Positions 1-8,625 of a stretch of 64,000 bases of DNA are shown here, one piece after another. Position 1 is the stretch's first letter. Each line of letters begins with the position of its first letter. This DNA comes from Gracilaria gracilis (taxonomy: Eukaryota > Rhodophyta > Florideophyceae > Gracilariales > Gracilariaceae), in assembly GCA_030374805.1 (NCBI GenBank), contig JARGSG010000197.1:620001-684000 (forward strand). Direction: 5' to 3'. The translations under genes and the position numbers were made by a program. The notes under the pieces are model-generated. The model ran no database searches and had not been told where the DNA came from. It saw only the letters and a program-made list of their open reading frames with translations.

Positions 1-1018
1 CGCAGCGTGAGCTCTTGCATTGCATTCCCCCCTACATCACATCGCCCCACTGGACCGCTGCAACATAGGATATGACACTTATCGACCGTTCTCTTCCTCA
101 GTTGCACATGATCCACTGCCGCACGTTCACCCGCTTGCGTGAGTCTCTCACTCATTACCTACTGTATGTAAGCCGTCTCGAAGCCCAGTAAAGTGGTACC
201 AACGGTACCACTTCTGGTAGCATATAATAAATAAACGTCTTTCTCTCTGTGTCTCATACCAAGAACCTGTCAGTGGTGAGTGGCACAATTCGCTCGAGAT
301 CATCCTCGCACCCTTCACTGACGTCGGTTAAACTGCATGTGCCTGTGCCACTCGAGATTCGCTCTTGGATGTACCTTCGGAACATGCACCCAGTGTGCTG
401 CCCAAATTACGAATTACGACATGTTGTGCGGAGGGACACTGTCTCACGTGCTGCGGGAGCATGTAAAACTAGACTTGGGCTCAGAGACGCTTCAACATGT
501 CAACTTGTATAAACTGCCACTTACTGGAACAGCAAACTGTAACTACCTCTCACACCTGCCTGGCTCCGACGGCGGGTGACCGCAGTTCGGATTAGGAGTT
601 TAACGCTCACCGGCACGCTCATCCTGCAACAAAAAGATTCAAAATCATTCCGCACCAACCAGCCACGCCATCATTCGCCAATCGAATCTCGCACCGTCAA
701 GTTGCACACCTCAGAACAACACACGCGAGCTCAAAAAGCACCCGCCGCCACGGCGCATCGCACGCGCTTTTCCGCCACCGCTATCATAATGTAGTACACA
801 CCTATACCAAGGGTACACCGCTTACTGTGCACGGCTTGAGCCTCACTAGCGCTATATAAACAAACCGTCCGGCAGTCGCTGTCCCGCTCTGTTCGAACGT
901 CCGTCTGGTAGCGTGAGATCAACCCGTACAACCCGTACTGCTTGCGACGGTCCTGTGCTACATTCAAACCCGTTTTTCCGTCTTGCTCTTCCCCCTCCCC
1001 CCCCCCATCTCCCTCATC
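1..1018. other. Intergenic region upstream of the phosphate transporter
   Basis: No convincing gene is seen; the short open frames here lack good ATG starts and recognisable domains. The stretch holds a perfect inverted repeat at 191-213 and a related TACC-AAG-GGTA palindrome at 805-815. The last 70 bases before the transporter ATG are pyrimidine-rich (a run of C and T at about 985-1015), as often seen in 5' leaders. The sequence before base 1 is unknown, so a gene end could lie outside. Confidence 0.6.
191..213. repeat. Perfect 10-bp inverted repeat around AAC
   Basis: Arms AAGTGGTACC (191-200) and GGTACCACTT (204-213) are exact reverse complements separated by AAC. It is the longest-armed member of a family of TACC-N3-GGTA palindromes scattered through the intergenic DNA of this window. 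It lies about 800 bp upstream of the phosphate transporter start. The core CAACGG resembles a Myb-type recognition core; that reading is inference. Confidence 0.75.
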
Positions 1019-2995
1019 ATGGCTGCACCCACGCTCCAATACAACTGGAACAATGTGCTTCGGGACGTCGTCAACCAAGGCTTGGACGTTGAGCTTGGAG
1101 CTGCCGTGCAGGTAAACTCTGTTGCGAGTTACTACTGGATGGTGGTGGTGGGCGGCATATTCGCCTTTGCCATGGCGTGGGGCATCGGTGCTAATGATGT
1201 CGCAAACGCATTCGCCACTTCTGTCGGTGCTGGCTCACTCAGTCTCAAGTGGGCCTGTGTCATTGCCGCCGTCATGGAGTTCGCAGGCGCTCTTCTGCTC
1301 GGTGGAAATGTGTCTGATACTGTCCGAAAGAAGATCATCGACCCAGATGTGTTTGACCCCAACATGGAAAATGGAGCGCTCAATGGTCCAGAGATGCTCA
1401 TGACTGGCTTTTTGGTTGCGCTCATGGCCGCTACTACATGGCTCGTTATCGCTACCTATCTCAGTCTTCCAGTGTCTACCACCCACTCCATCATTGGTGC
1501 GCTTGTTGGTGTCGGTATTGCCTACCGTGGTGCCGGTACCGTCAACTGGTGGGAGGGTGATTCGTTCAAGAGCAAGCTCAGGGGTGTTGTGGGCGTCATA
1601 TTGTCTTGGATTATATCGCCAGCTGTTTCAGCCATGTTTGCTATCATCTTCTTCATCATTGTGCGTTCACTCGTGTTGCGTCGAAGCGATCCCTTCAGAA
1701 ACGGACTCATCTTCATGCCTTTGTTCTACGGCTTCACAGTTGCGCTTGCAGTGTTTTTCATCATCTACAAGGGTGATTCTCGTTTCGATATTGCCGAGGA
1801 CCTCGGAGTTGGTCCATGCGTTGGTATTGCTCTCGGTTCGGGTTTATTGGTTATGATCGTATCCATCTTCACCATCGTCCCCCTGGCAAAGCGTTACGTT
1901 GAGCGCTGGGAAGTTCGTCAAAAAGAAGCTGCCGAAAACCCAGAGATTGCAGAGAAGGCCAAGGAGAAGTCCCAGAAGGTTGATGCCGCTCTCAAGAAGG
2001 TTGGTGTCAGGGTGAATATTGAGGAGGAACTTGATGAAGATGTCATCCGCATTCATGAGAACGTCGAGGAGTTTGACCCCAAGACTGAGCAGCTCTTCAC
2101 TTGGATTCAGATCTTCACAGCTGCCTTCGACTCCTTTGCTCATGGTGCTAATGACGTTGCTAATGCAATTGCCCCTTTCGCTTCCATCTTCCAGCTTCAT
2201 CGTAACCATGGAGTTATAAGCAGGCCGAATGTAGACAAGTTTGACAGCGACGGCACCTTCACTGAAGGTGAGCTAAGGGATACCAACTTTAAGGACGGAG
2301 ACAAACTCCCAAATCAAGAAACGTACTGCGGCACCTTCGAAGAAGAGGAGTACTTCAGATGTGGACCTGCTGCCTTTCCGTTCTTGCAACCCCAGGCAGC
2401 AGATGCTGCAGAACGAACATTTGATGGCTATGATGATCAGGGAAATCTGATCCAGAGTGACGTTATGTGTCACACTACGTGTAACAGAGGCTCAGCCGAT
2501 CCGTATGAAGCCTTCAAGCAGGAAGTGCCCATTTGGATCTTGGCAATGGGTGGTGCTGGAATTGTCCTCGGCCTTGCCATGTGGGGATACCGCATCATTC
2601 TAGCTATTGGCGTTAAGTTGACCAAGCTCACCCCCTCTCGAGGCTTCGCCATTGAGATCGGTGCCGCCATCACAGTGCTCATCGCCTCGCAAATCGGAAT
2701 CCCTGTGTCTACAACTCACTGTCAAGTTGGAGCTACCATTGGCGTCGGTGTTGTCGAATTCAAGAAGAACACTGTCAATTGGAAGCAATTCCTCTTCATT
2801 TGCATAGGTTGGGTGTTCACTGTTGTGTTCACCGGTCTAGTTGCAGCAATCATATATCTTATTATAACACGTAGTCCCATGAACTTCGCGGCCATGGCTA
2901 CGGAGCTGAATTACTGCCCAGGGCAGCGTTTGTTCGTGTTCGATTCGGAAACCAGATCATTCCGCGGTATTTCGTGTTCTGGTGTGGACTTTTAG
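1019..2995 (+). CDS. PiT-family (PHO4/PHO89-type) inorganic phosphate transporter
   Basis: A 658-residue membrane protein of the PiT (PHO4) phosphate permease family, which cotransports phosphate with sodium or protons; plasma membrane is the likely site. The inverted duplication typical of the family is visible: GANDVANAFATSVGAG near residues 57-72 and GANDVANAIAPFASIF near residue 376. VSTTHSIIGA follows in the first half and VSTTHCQVGA in the second. Two hydrophilic loops are seen: a charged one at about 290-375 and an acidic, Cys-containing one at about 395-510. The frame is open upstream to 983, but the ATG at 1019 sits in a good context (tcATGG) after a pyrimidine-rich leader, so it was chosen. 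No intron. Na+ versus H+ coupling cannot be told from sequence. Confidence 0.93.
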   Translation: MAAPTLQYNWNNVLRDVVNQGLDVELGAAVQVNSVASYYWMVVVGGIFAFAMAWGIGANDVANAFATSVGAGSLSLKWACVIAAVMEFAGALLLGGNVSDTVRKKIIDPDVFDPNMENGALNGPEMLMTGFLVALMAATTWLVIATYLSLPVSTTHSIIGALVGVGIAYRGAGTVNWWEGDSFKSKLRGVVGVILSWIISPAVSAMFAIIFFIIVRSLVLRRSDPFRNGLIFMPLFYGFTVALAVFFIIYKGDSRFDIAEDLGVGPCVGIALGSGLLVMIVSIFTIVPLAKRYVERWEVRQKEAAENPEIAEKAKEKSQKVDAALKKVGVRVNIEEELDEDVIRIHENVEEFDPKTEQLFTWIQIFTAAFDSFAHGANDVANAIAPFASIFQLHRNHGVISRPNVDKFDSDGTFTEGELRDTNFKDGDKLPNQETYCGTFEEEEYFRCGPAAFPFLQPQAADAAERTFDGYDDQGNLIQSDVMCHTTCNRGSADPYEAFKQEVPIWILAMGGAGIVLGLAMWGYRIILAIGVKLTKLTPSRGFAIEIGAAITVLIASQIGIPVSTTHCQVGATIGVGVVEFKKNTVNWKQFLFICIGWVFTVVFTGLVAAIIYLIITRSPMNFAAMATELNYCPGQRLFVFDSETRSFRGISCSGVDF

Positions 2996-3924
2996 TACAC
3001 ATCCTCTTTGCATGCCCAGGATATGCCTGCCGTTTATGCTGTTGAGACATGCATTTATGCTCAAGATAAGTGTCGAACGAGTTATAAACAAAGTTTTCGG
3101 AATGTCTATAGAGTTTCATCGCAGAAAACAGGATGCATCTGAACGCGAACAGAGACGCGAACAGAAGTACTTGCACTGATCATACAAAAAAACGAAAGCC
3201 CCAACGCTTCCTGCTTAACACTGGACAGTAAACGAATCTACCGAGGTGCGACATAAGAGCAGCATAATGTACCAGTACCGGGAATGAATGCTACGGTATT
3301 CCTTTGGTATATGGTGTCACGGGGAACACGAAGGGCGTAACATGATTCTTCCGCCGCGATATGGTGCTGGAATCAATTGCTCCTTCGATCTCTCATCTCA
3401 TCGATATTGCGTCGCCAGGACGAGGCTTTCATGTGCGTCTGATTGGAAATTTGGGCTGAGAGACAAGATTGCCCAATCTTTTCAACCCTCCGAGGCTGTT
3501 GAGTTCGAGGACAATCGCGAAAGAAAGAGAGGAGTGTGTGTTAATCGGTAAGCACCTCTTGCCACTTCGTATTCAATATGTATTGTGCAGGCGCAGTATC
3601 TATCGCACCCGGACAGCGGTGAGAATTATCTAGGTGGAAGTGCTCCGGCATGCGAAATGAAAAGCACGAATCGGATAGCGTTGCCCTGTTAATTTTATCC
3701 ATCTATCGAGTAGCCTTGCAAGGCTTGCATGTACCAACGGTACGTGTAGTACCTGTAGCACCCTTCAAGATACGTGGCAGTTGTGCAACGGAGCGATACA
3801 GCAGCACCTTTGTGTCAGCAACAACTCGCTTGCCGCAAATTAATTACACCATTGCTCACCCTTACTTTCGATTCCCGAGTCCAAACTCGACAGTCGAATG
3901 CGAGGCGCTTGCCAACCACCGCAG
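2996..3924. other. Intergenic region between the transporter and the retrotransposon
   Basis: No gene recognised. It contains a GTACC-AAC-GGTAC palindrome at 3731-3743 belonging to the dispersed motif family. It ends at the copia target-site duplication (TTCAA, 3925-3929). Short frames here have no ATG in context, no domain and no codon bias. Confidence 0.5.
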
Positions 3925-3929
3925 TTCAA

Positions 3930-4023
3930 TGTGAGTGGAGTGCACTGACTCTTCTCGTTTACTGTCTCGTCGTCGTCGTCTAACTTATGTACTGGCTCCT
4001 ATCTACTGTAATGCTGTTTGACA
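3930..4023 (-). repeat. 3' LTR of the copia element (94 bp)
   Basis: Identical base for base to 8527-8620. It is the 3' LTR because the element reads on the minus strand. It starts with TG, ends with CA and contains a CGT/GAC triplet run. It is only 27 bp from the pol stop codon at 4051. Confidence 0.95.
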
Positions 4024-4050
4024 AAATGGAAAACGCGGTGCAGCAATGCT

Positions 4051-7000
4051 TCAGTGTGGTGTTTGACAGTCCCCGGTTGCTGCATCGTGTTTTGCGTTCG
4101 GTCGGGGGTGTACGTGAAGTTGGTTGCGGAGGTAGATGAATCGGTCTCTGCTGAGAGGTTTGGTGAATATATCTGCCTTCATTTCCGCCGTGGGTATTCG
4201 ATGGAGCTGTGTCGTTCGGTTGGCGACGTGGTGTTGAAGGTAATGTTGGCGTATGTCTATGTATTTCCGTTGTTTTGTCGGAGCCTGGTTTTCTGCGATT
4301 AGTATTGTCGATCTGTTGTCAATGAAGTGTGGCGTCGGTCCTTCTTTTGTCGTCCGCGTGTCTCGCAAAAGTTTTGAGAGCCAGGTTGTGTGTCGGGTGG
4401 CGTCGGTTGCTGAGATATATTCGGCTTCGGTGGTTGAGAGTGCGACTATGTTTTGTTTGCGTGATGTCCATGATATCGGGGTGGAGTTGATGCTGTGGAC
4501 TGTCCCAGTAATGGATTTCCGGTCTTTAGCGTTTGCGAAGTCAGCGTCACTGTACGCTGCTAATGGGTTGTCGGGTGTTATTCCAGATTCTGTACGTTTG
4601 AACTTGAGTCCGTGCGTTCGTGTACCTTTCAGGTAGCGGAGTAGGCCTTTCAATGCTTGTGCGTGGTGCCGTTGCGGTGATGACATGTGCTGTGCTAATC
4701 GGTTTGTCGCGTACGCTATATCTGGTCGTGTGCTATCCGTGATGTAACGTATTTCGCCGAGGATTGAACGATACGTTGTGGCTTCTGTTGAAGATAATGG
4801 ACTGGTTGCTGGCTGTTGGTCAAGAACCGTGAGATTGTTGTATGGTGTGTGTGTCGAATTGCATTCGGCCATTTTTGTTTGTTCGAGGAGCGCGTCAATA
4901 GTATCTGGTTGGGAAATGTGCGTTTCGTTGGGTGTGTGCGTGATGGTCCAGTTGAGAAATCTCGTTGGTCTTCCCAAACGTTTGACTTTGTACTTTTGTG
5001 TCATTTGCTTGTACAGCTGGTCTATTCGGGATTGGGTGGAGGCTAGTACCAAGAAATCGTCAATGGTCGTACTGACAATTGTGTATCCTGTCTTGTCGTC
5101 TTTTGTGTACATGCAAGGATCATGTTCTGATGCCGTGTACCCGAGTTTTTTCAGGAATAGCTGCAATCCGTGGTTGTAAAAGTATGCTGCGGGAGGGGAT
5201 CCGTACAGGTTGCCTATGAGTCGTCCGTAGGGTCCTTCGTGTCTGTATGTTCCATCGAAGTTGGTCGTCTGTTTCACGTATACCGGACGGTCATGTTGGT
5301 ATTTCTCGTGCAGGTATGCTGATTTTATATCAAAGTGTTCAAGGGGGAGATTTTTTGCTGCGTGGAGTGCTAGTAGCATGCGTTGCGTGGTGCGGTCCGC
5401 TGTATACGTTGTAGTATGCTTTGGGTCGTAATGCAATCCCGGTTTCATGAGGTCACCCCTGAGATTGCATCTGGCTTTTCTTTGTACTATATGCCCTTCA
5501 GCTGATCGTTTGTAGCGATACACCATCATGAGGGGTATAGTGGATTGAGGTGGTGGTGTGAAGTTTGGGTTTTGCCACTCAATGCTGTTGTGTTCGTCTA
5601 GGTTTCTGAGCTCTTCGTCGTGTGATTGTTGCCATTGTTCTGCATCTGGATATTGTCTTGCCTGTTGTACTGTTGCTGGTGGAGGTGTGGTGTTGTCAAT
5701 ACGTGTTGGTGATGGTTGCTTATATTCTGCACGGGCTTTAAATGCCGTGGGCGTCGTGGTGGTGGGGTCAGTGTCTTTGTGGTATGGATGGAAGTCTGTA
5801 GCTCTGATGGGTTGGTAGGTTCGTGTGCGGAGGTTGTATACCACTATGTGATCCATGGATGTGGCATACATGTATCTAGCGGGGTTGGCTCTGGGTTCGA
5901 GTTTCTTTTTGGGTGCGTAGACTGGGATGGTGCCTAATTGGCCGAAGGTGAACATGCGTTTGAGGTGGGGCTTGGCTTTGTACCATTGTTGGTACGGTGA
6001 TGTGTCTGTTGTTGTGTGATGAAGGAGATTGTATTTGAAGATGGTGTCTCTTGCTGCGTCCTCCCAGTATGTGTCGTCGAGTCCGGCGGTTGATAGTAGT
6101 GCTCTAACGGAGTCCATTATGGTTCTATTCAGTCTTTCGGCTATGCCGTTCTCTTGCGGCTGGTGTGGGGTGCGGAGATGATGTTGTACATTGTGTTGTT
6201 GATATATTGTCTGCATCTTTTGTGAGATGTATTCCTTGGCGTTATCACTTCTGAATTCCCTGAGTGGGTGTTGCATGCGATTCTGTATATGGTGGAGGGT
6301 ATTGTCGATGTGGGATGGAATGTCTTTGCGATCCTTCAGGAAGTGTGCTATGACGAACTTACTTGTTGCGCATATAATTAGTAGCATGTGGTTATTGCCA
6401 TGTGCTGATGTGGGTTTGATAGGACCACATGTGTCCGAGCTCACGTAGGCTCCTACTGGGTGGTTGTGGTGTTTTGGTCTGTGTGGTGCTGGGTGGAGTT
6501 TGGCATGTTGACATGCACTGCATGTGAGGGGTACATCGTTGGAGATGTTGGTTGGCATGATGGGCAGGAGACGCCTGGTTGCTGTGAGCTCTAACTTTCG
6601 GAGGTGTGCGTGGTTGAGCTTGAGGTGCCAAGAGTTGGTTGTGTGTTGAATGTTGGAGAGTCTGGGGGCGGTTGTGGGATTTGAGAGTTTGCGCAAGGCC
6701 GCAGTTGTGGTTTGTCGTGGAGTGGCATTGTTGACTGGGGGTGGTGTTGCTTCTTTGTGAGTCTTGGCTTTTGTAGCTGGGCTTTGGCTTTTTCTTTTGG
6801 TGTTCTTGCTTGCTTTGTTTTTGGTGGTGCGAACTGTGCGGGGTATGGTTCTCGCTGTGGTGGCAGTGGGTTGGTTGTTCAATGTGGCATGAAGCTGGTA
6901 ATGATGAAGTCGCCAAGGTGCTGTGGCTATTACTGCTGGGGGTGTGCATTTGGTGTTTATGACTCTGCCTTGTTTGGCAGTGAATGTTACTAATCCATAT

Positions 7001-8505
7001 CTAGATGCCAGGTCGTGTACCGAGATCAGGTTGTGGTGTATGTGTCTGTTGGCAACCGCGTGGGTTACGAGCGTCTTATTCTTGGGCGTTGTCAGCCGCA
7101 GGATTCCACTGTGCGTGCATCGCGTCTTCTTGTCAGTGGCAGTCTGGGTTAGAATAGGTTTTGGGAGGGGGTTCATGTCGGGTTGGGGGTGTTTGATGTG
7201 CGAGGGATGGGCGCCACTGTCAAGGACGAACGTACTGTTGTGTTCACTGTCCGCTTCCGATGCGACCTCTATGTTGTTGTGTTGCTGTGCTTGTTGTTGT
7301 ATGGCATGAAGTGGTGGTGCCTGTGGCTGTATAGCTTGGTAGAGTTGTGCTTGGTGCGGCATGGCTTGGTGCGGCATGGCTTGGTAGGCTGGCGCTGGTT
7401 GCTGGATGGCTTGATACGGTTGGTACTGCTGAACAAATGGGGATGGGCCTGCCTGCATGTAGTGTGCTTGAGGTTTCCCTTGGAATTTGGGGTGACCAGG
7501 GTCCTTGCATTGTATGTCGGTGTGGTTGCATCTTATGCCGAGGCTCTTATGGTGGGAGCACAGTTGGTTGTATGGTATGCGGCGTTGAGTGTATTGAGGG
7601 CGTCTGTAGTTGGTATTTGTCTGGTACTGTCTGTGTTGTGTTCCGTAGTCCCCGGTGAAACGTTGCATTGTCTGATTCATGGATGGTGTTTGTGTAACGG
7701 GCTGGTATATACTGCGGAGTGATTTGAAGATTCGGGTAAAGTCTCGGATTGTTTTGGGTTTGGTGGCTATGATGATCCCTAGTATGGGAATGAGTGTTGG
7801 TAGCTTTTTAAGTCCGGTGATGATGAAATCAATCGTTGTCTCTTCCTCGGTGATGCTTGGGTAACGGGCGGCTACCATCTTCTGTCGGACTTGCAGGTGT
7901 GCCGTTAGGAATTCATCTATTTTCATATCTTCCATCTCGATGCTCTCCGCTTCTGTTTTCAAGAATTGGTGGTCATCTTTCGTTGATTGGTTGATGTGAT
8001 CGATTATCTTCTTGACTAAGTCGAATGGTGTTGGTGTTTCCAGCGGCACTAAGAGTAGTCCGAGGATTGAGTTGGGTACGCTACTGAGGACTGCTGATAA
8101 TAGTCTGTTTTGTTTGTTGTTGTGGATTTTGAGTTCGTGTGTGTCTATTGGAGTTGCTGGGTTGCTGGTGAGGAATTCTGTTGCTTCTATTGTTGCTGCG
8201 TATGTTTGAATAGAAAGGTACCAGGGAGCATAGTTGGTACTATCGAGCTCCGGTATCTTGTGGGTTTTGTCGTGTTCTATTGTTATTTGGAGTGTGGTTT
8301 TGGTGGAATTGTGTATGTGTGCTTGTGTGGTGTCTTTGGGTGTGTGTTTGTCTGTGGCTGTAGTGATGGCGTTATGGTAGAGCTCTTGGAGGTCTGGATC
8401 TTCTCGGAGTAGTCGCCCTTGTAGGCGAGCTTTGCGGTTGGATTGTGAAGCCGTTGTGGTTGTTGTATTGACGAAGGATGGTAAAGTGGTTTTTTTTTTT
8501 TTTTT
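4051..8505 (-). CDS. Copia gag-pol polyprotein (start codon not found)
   Basis: One uninterrupted frame for the gag-pol polyprotein. The Gag part includes the NYAPWYLSIQTY-type copia motif near 8190-8240. A zinc-knuckle variant of C/H residues (CSHH...CNHTDIQC) follows, then the aspartic protease motif VLDSGAHPSHI. The integrase has its HHCC segment and D,D35E core (SSDTCGP, FRSDNAKEY, QENGIAERLNR). The reverse transcriptase has FDIKSAYLHE and a variant catalytic box TTIDDFLVLA. RNase H includes STTEAEYISATDA. The frame is intact to the TGA at 4051. The 5' end is a puzzle: the frame stays open from 8505 back into the LTR, but the first in-frame ATG is at 7935, inside Gag. The boundary given is the in-frame edge of the A tract, not a proven start. 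Confidence 0.9.
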   Translation of the reverse strand, partial: KKKKKTTLPSFVNTTTTTASQSNRKARLQGRLLREDPDLQELYHNAITTATDKHTPKDTTQAHIHNSTKTTLQITIEHDKTHKIPELDSTNYAPWYLSIQTYAATIEATEFLTSNPATPIDTHELKIHNNKQNRLLSAVLSSVPNSILGLLLVPLETPTPFDLVKKIIDHINQSTKDDHQFLKTEAESIEMEDMKIDEFLTAHLQVRQKMVAARYPSITEEETTIDFIITGLKKLPTLIPILGIIIATKPKTIRDFTRIFKSLRSIYQPVTQTPSMNQTMQRFTGDYGTQHRQYQTNTNYRRPQYTQRRIPYNQLCSHHKSLGIRCNHTDIQCKDPGHPKFQGKPQAHYMQAGPSPFVQQYQPYQAIQQPAPAYQAMPHQAMPHQAQLYQAIQPQAPPLHAIQQQAQQHNNIEVASEADSEHNSTFVLDSGAHPSHIKHPQPDMNPLPKPILTQTATDKKTRCTHSGILRLTTPKNKTLVTHAVANRHIHHNLISVHDLASRYGLVTFTAKQGRVINTKCTPPAVIATAPWRLHHYQLHATLNNQPTATTARTIPRTVRTTKNKASKNTKRKSQSPATKAKTHKEATPPPVNNATPRQTTTAALRKLSNPTTAPRLSNIQHTTNSWHLKLNHAHLRKLELTATRRLLPIMPTNISNDVPLTCSACQHAKLHPAPHRPKHHNHPVGAYVSSDTCGPIKPTSAHGNNHMLLIICATSKFVIAHFLKDRKDIPSHIDNTLHHIQNRMQHPLREFRSDNAKEYISQKMQTIYQQHNVQHHLRTPHQPQENGIAERLNRTIMDSVRALLSTAGLDDTYWEDAARDTIFKYNLLHHTTTDTSPYQQWYKAKPHLKRMFTFGQLGTIPVYAPKKKLEPRANPARYMYATSMDHIVVYNLRTRTYQPIRATDFHPYHKDTDPTTTTPTAFKARAEYKQPSPTRIDNTTPPPATVQQARQYPDAEQWQQSHDEELRNLDEHNSIEWQNPNFTPPPQSTIPLMMVYRYKRSAEGHIVQRKARCNLRGDLMKPGLHYDPKHTTTYTADRTTQRMLLALHAAKNLPLEHFDIKSAYLHEKYQHDRPVYVKQTTNFDGTYRHEGPYGRLIGNLYGSPPAAYFYNHGLQLFLKKLGYTASEHDPCMYTKDDKTGYTIVSTTIDDFLVLASTQSRIDQLYKQMTQKYKVKRLGRPTRFLNWTITHTPNETHISQPDTIDALLEQTKMAECNSTHTPYNNLTVLDQQPATSPLSSTEATTYRSILGEIRYITDSTRPDIAYATNRLAQHMSSPQRHHAQALKGLLRYLKGTRTHGLKFKRTESGITPDNPLAAYSDADFANAKDRKSITGTVHSINSTPISWTSRKQNIVALSTTEAEYISATDATRHTTWLSKLLRDTRTTKEGPTPHFIDNRSTILIAENQAPTKQRKYIDIRQHYLQHHVANRTTQLHRIPTAEMKADIFTKPLSRDRFIYLRNQLHVHPRPNAKHDAATGDCQTPH

Positions 8506-8506
8506 T
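8490..8506. repeat. Homopolymer run of 17 T (17 A in the element's sense strand)
   Basis: Lies just inside the 5' LTR, between the primer-binding site and gag. In the sense strand it is an A17 tract that would be read as a lysine run at the head of the gag frame. Its length may vary between copies or be misread by sequencing. Confidence 0.9.
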
Positions 8507-8516
8507 GCTAGCGTAT

Positions 8517-8526
8517 GCCCATAACC
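8517..8526 (-). other. Primer-binding site, half-tRNA (initiator Met) type
   Basis: The plus-strand bases GCCCATAACC touch the 5' LTR and equal the anticodon-loop region of eukaryotic initiator tRNA-Met, so the element RNA is complementary to it. Drosophila copia is known to prime from a cleaved 5' half of initiator tRNA-Met in this way. A primer from the tRNA 3' end is not supported, because no complement to such an end is seen here. Confidence 0.75.
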
Positions 8527-8620
8527 TGTGAGTGGAGTGCACTGACTCTTCTCGTTTACTGTCTCGTCGTCGTCGTCTAACTTATGTACTGGCTCCTATC
8601 TACTGTAATGCTGTTTGACA
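8527..8620 (-). repeat. 5' LTR of the copia element (94 bp)
   Basis: Identical to 3930-4023. As the 5' LTR it should hold promoter and RNA start. In sense orientation it contains no ATG. The target duplication TTCAA follows at 8621-8625. Confidence 0.95.
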
Positions 8621-8625
8621 TTCAA

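Larger units (their letters stand above)
3930..8620 (-). mobile_element. Complete Ty1/copia LTR retrotransposon, 4,691 bp
   Basis: A full-length Pseudoviridae-type (copia) element in minus orientation. Its ends are two identical 94-bp LTRs (3930-4023 and 8527-8620), each beginning TG and ending CA. It is flanked by a perfect 5-bp target duplication TTCAA at 3925-3929 and 8621-8625. Inside lies one long gag-pol frame in the order gag, protease, integrase, reverse transcriptase, RNase H, which is the copia order. The primer-binding site matches the anticodon region of initiator tRNA-Met. Identical LTRs indicate a recent insertion. The very short LTRs recall the GalEa-like copia clade reported in red algae; that placement is inference. 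No clear polypurine tract is seen next to the 3' LTR. Confidence 0.95.

Noticed and set aside
4051..8049. Taking the copia polyprotein to start at 8049
   Set aside because: That codon is GTG and conserved Gag sequence continues upstream in the same frame, so it is not the start.
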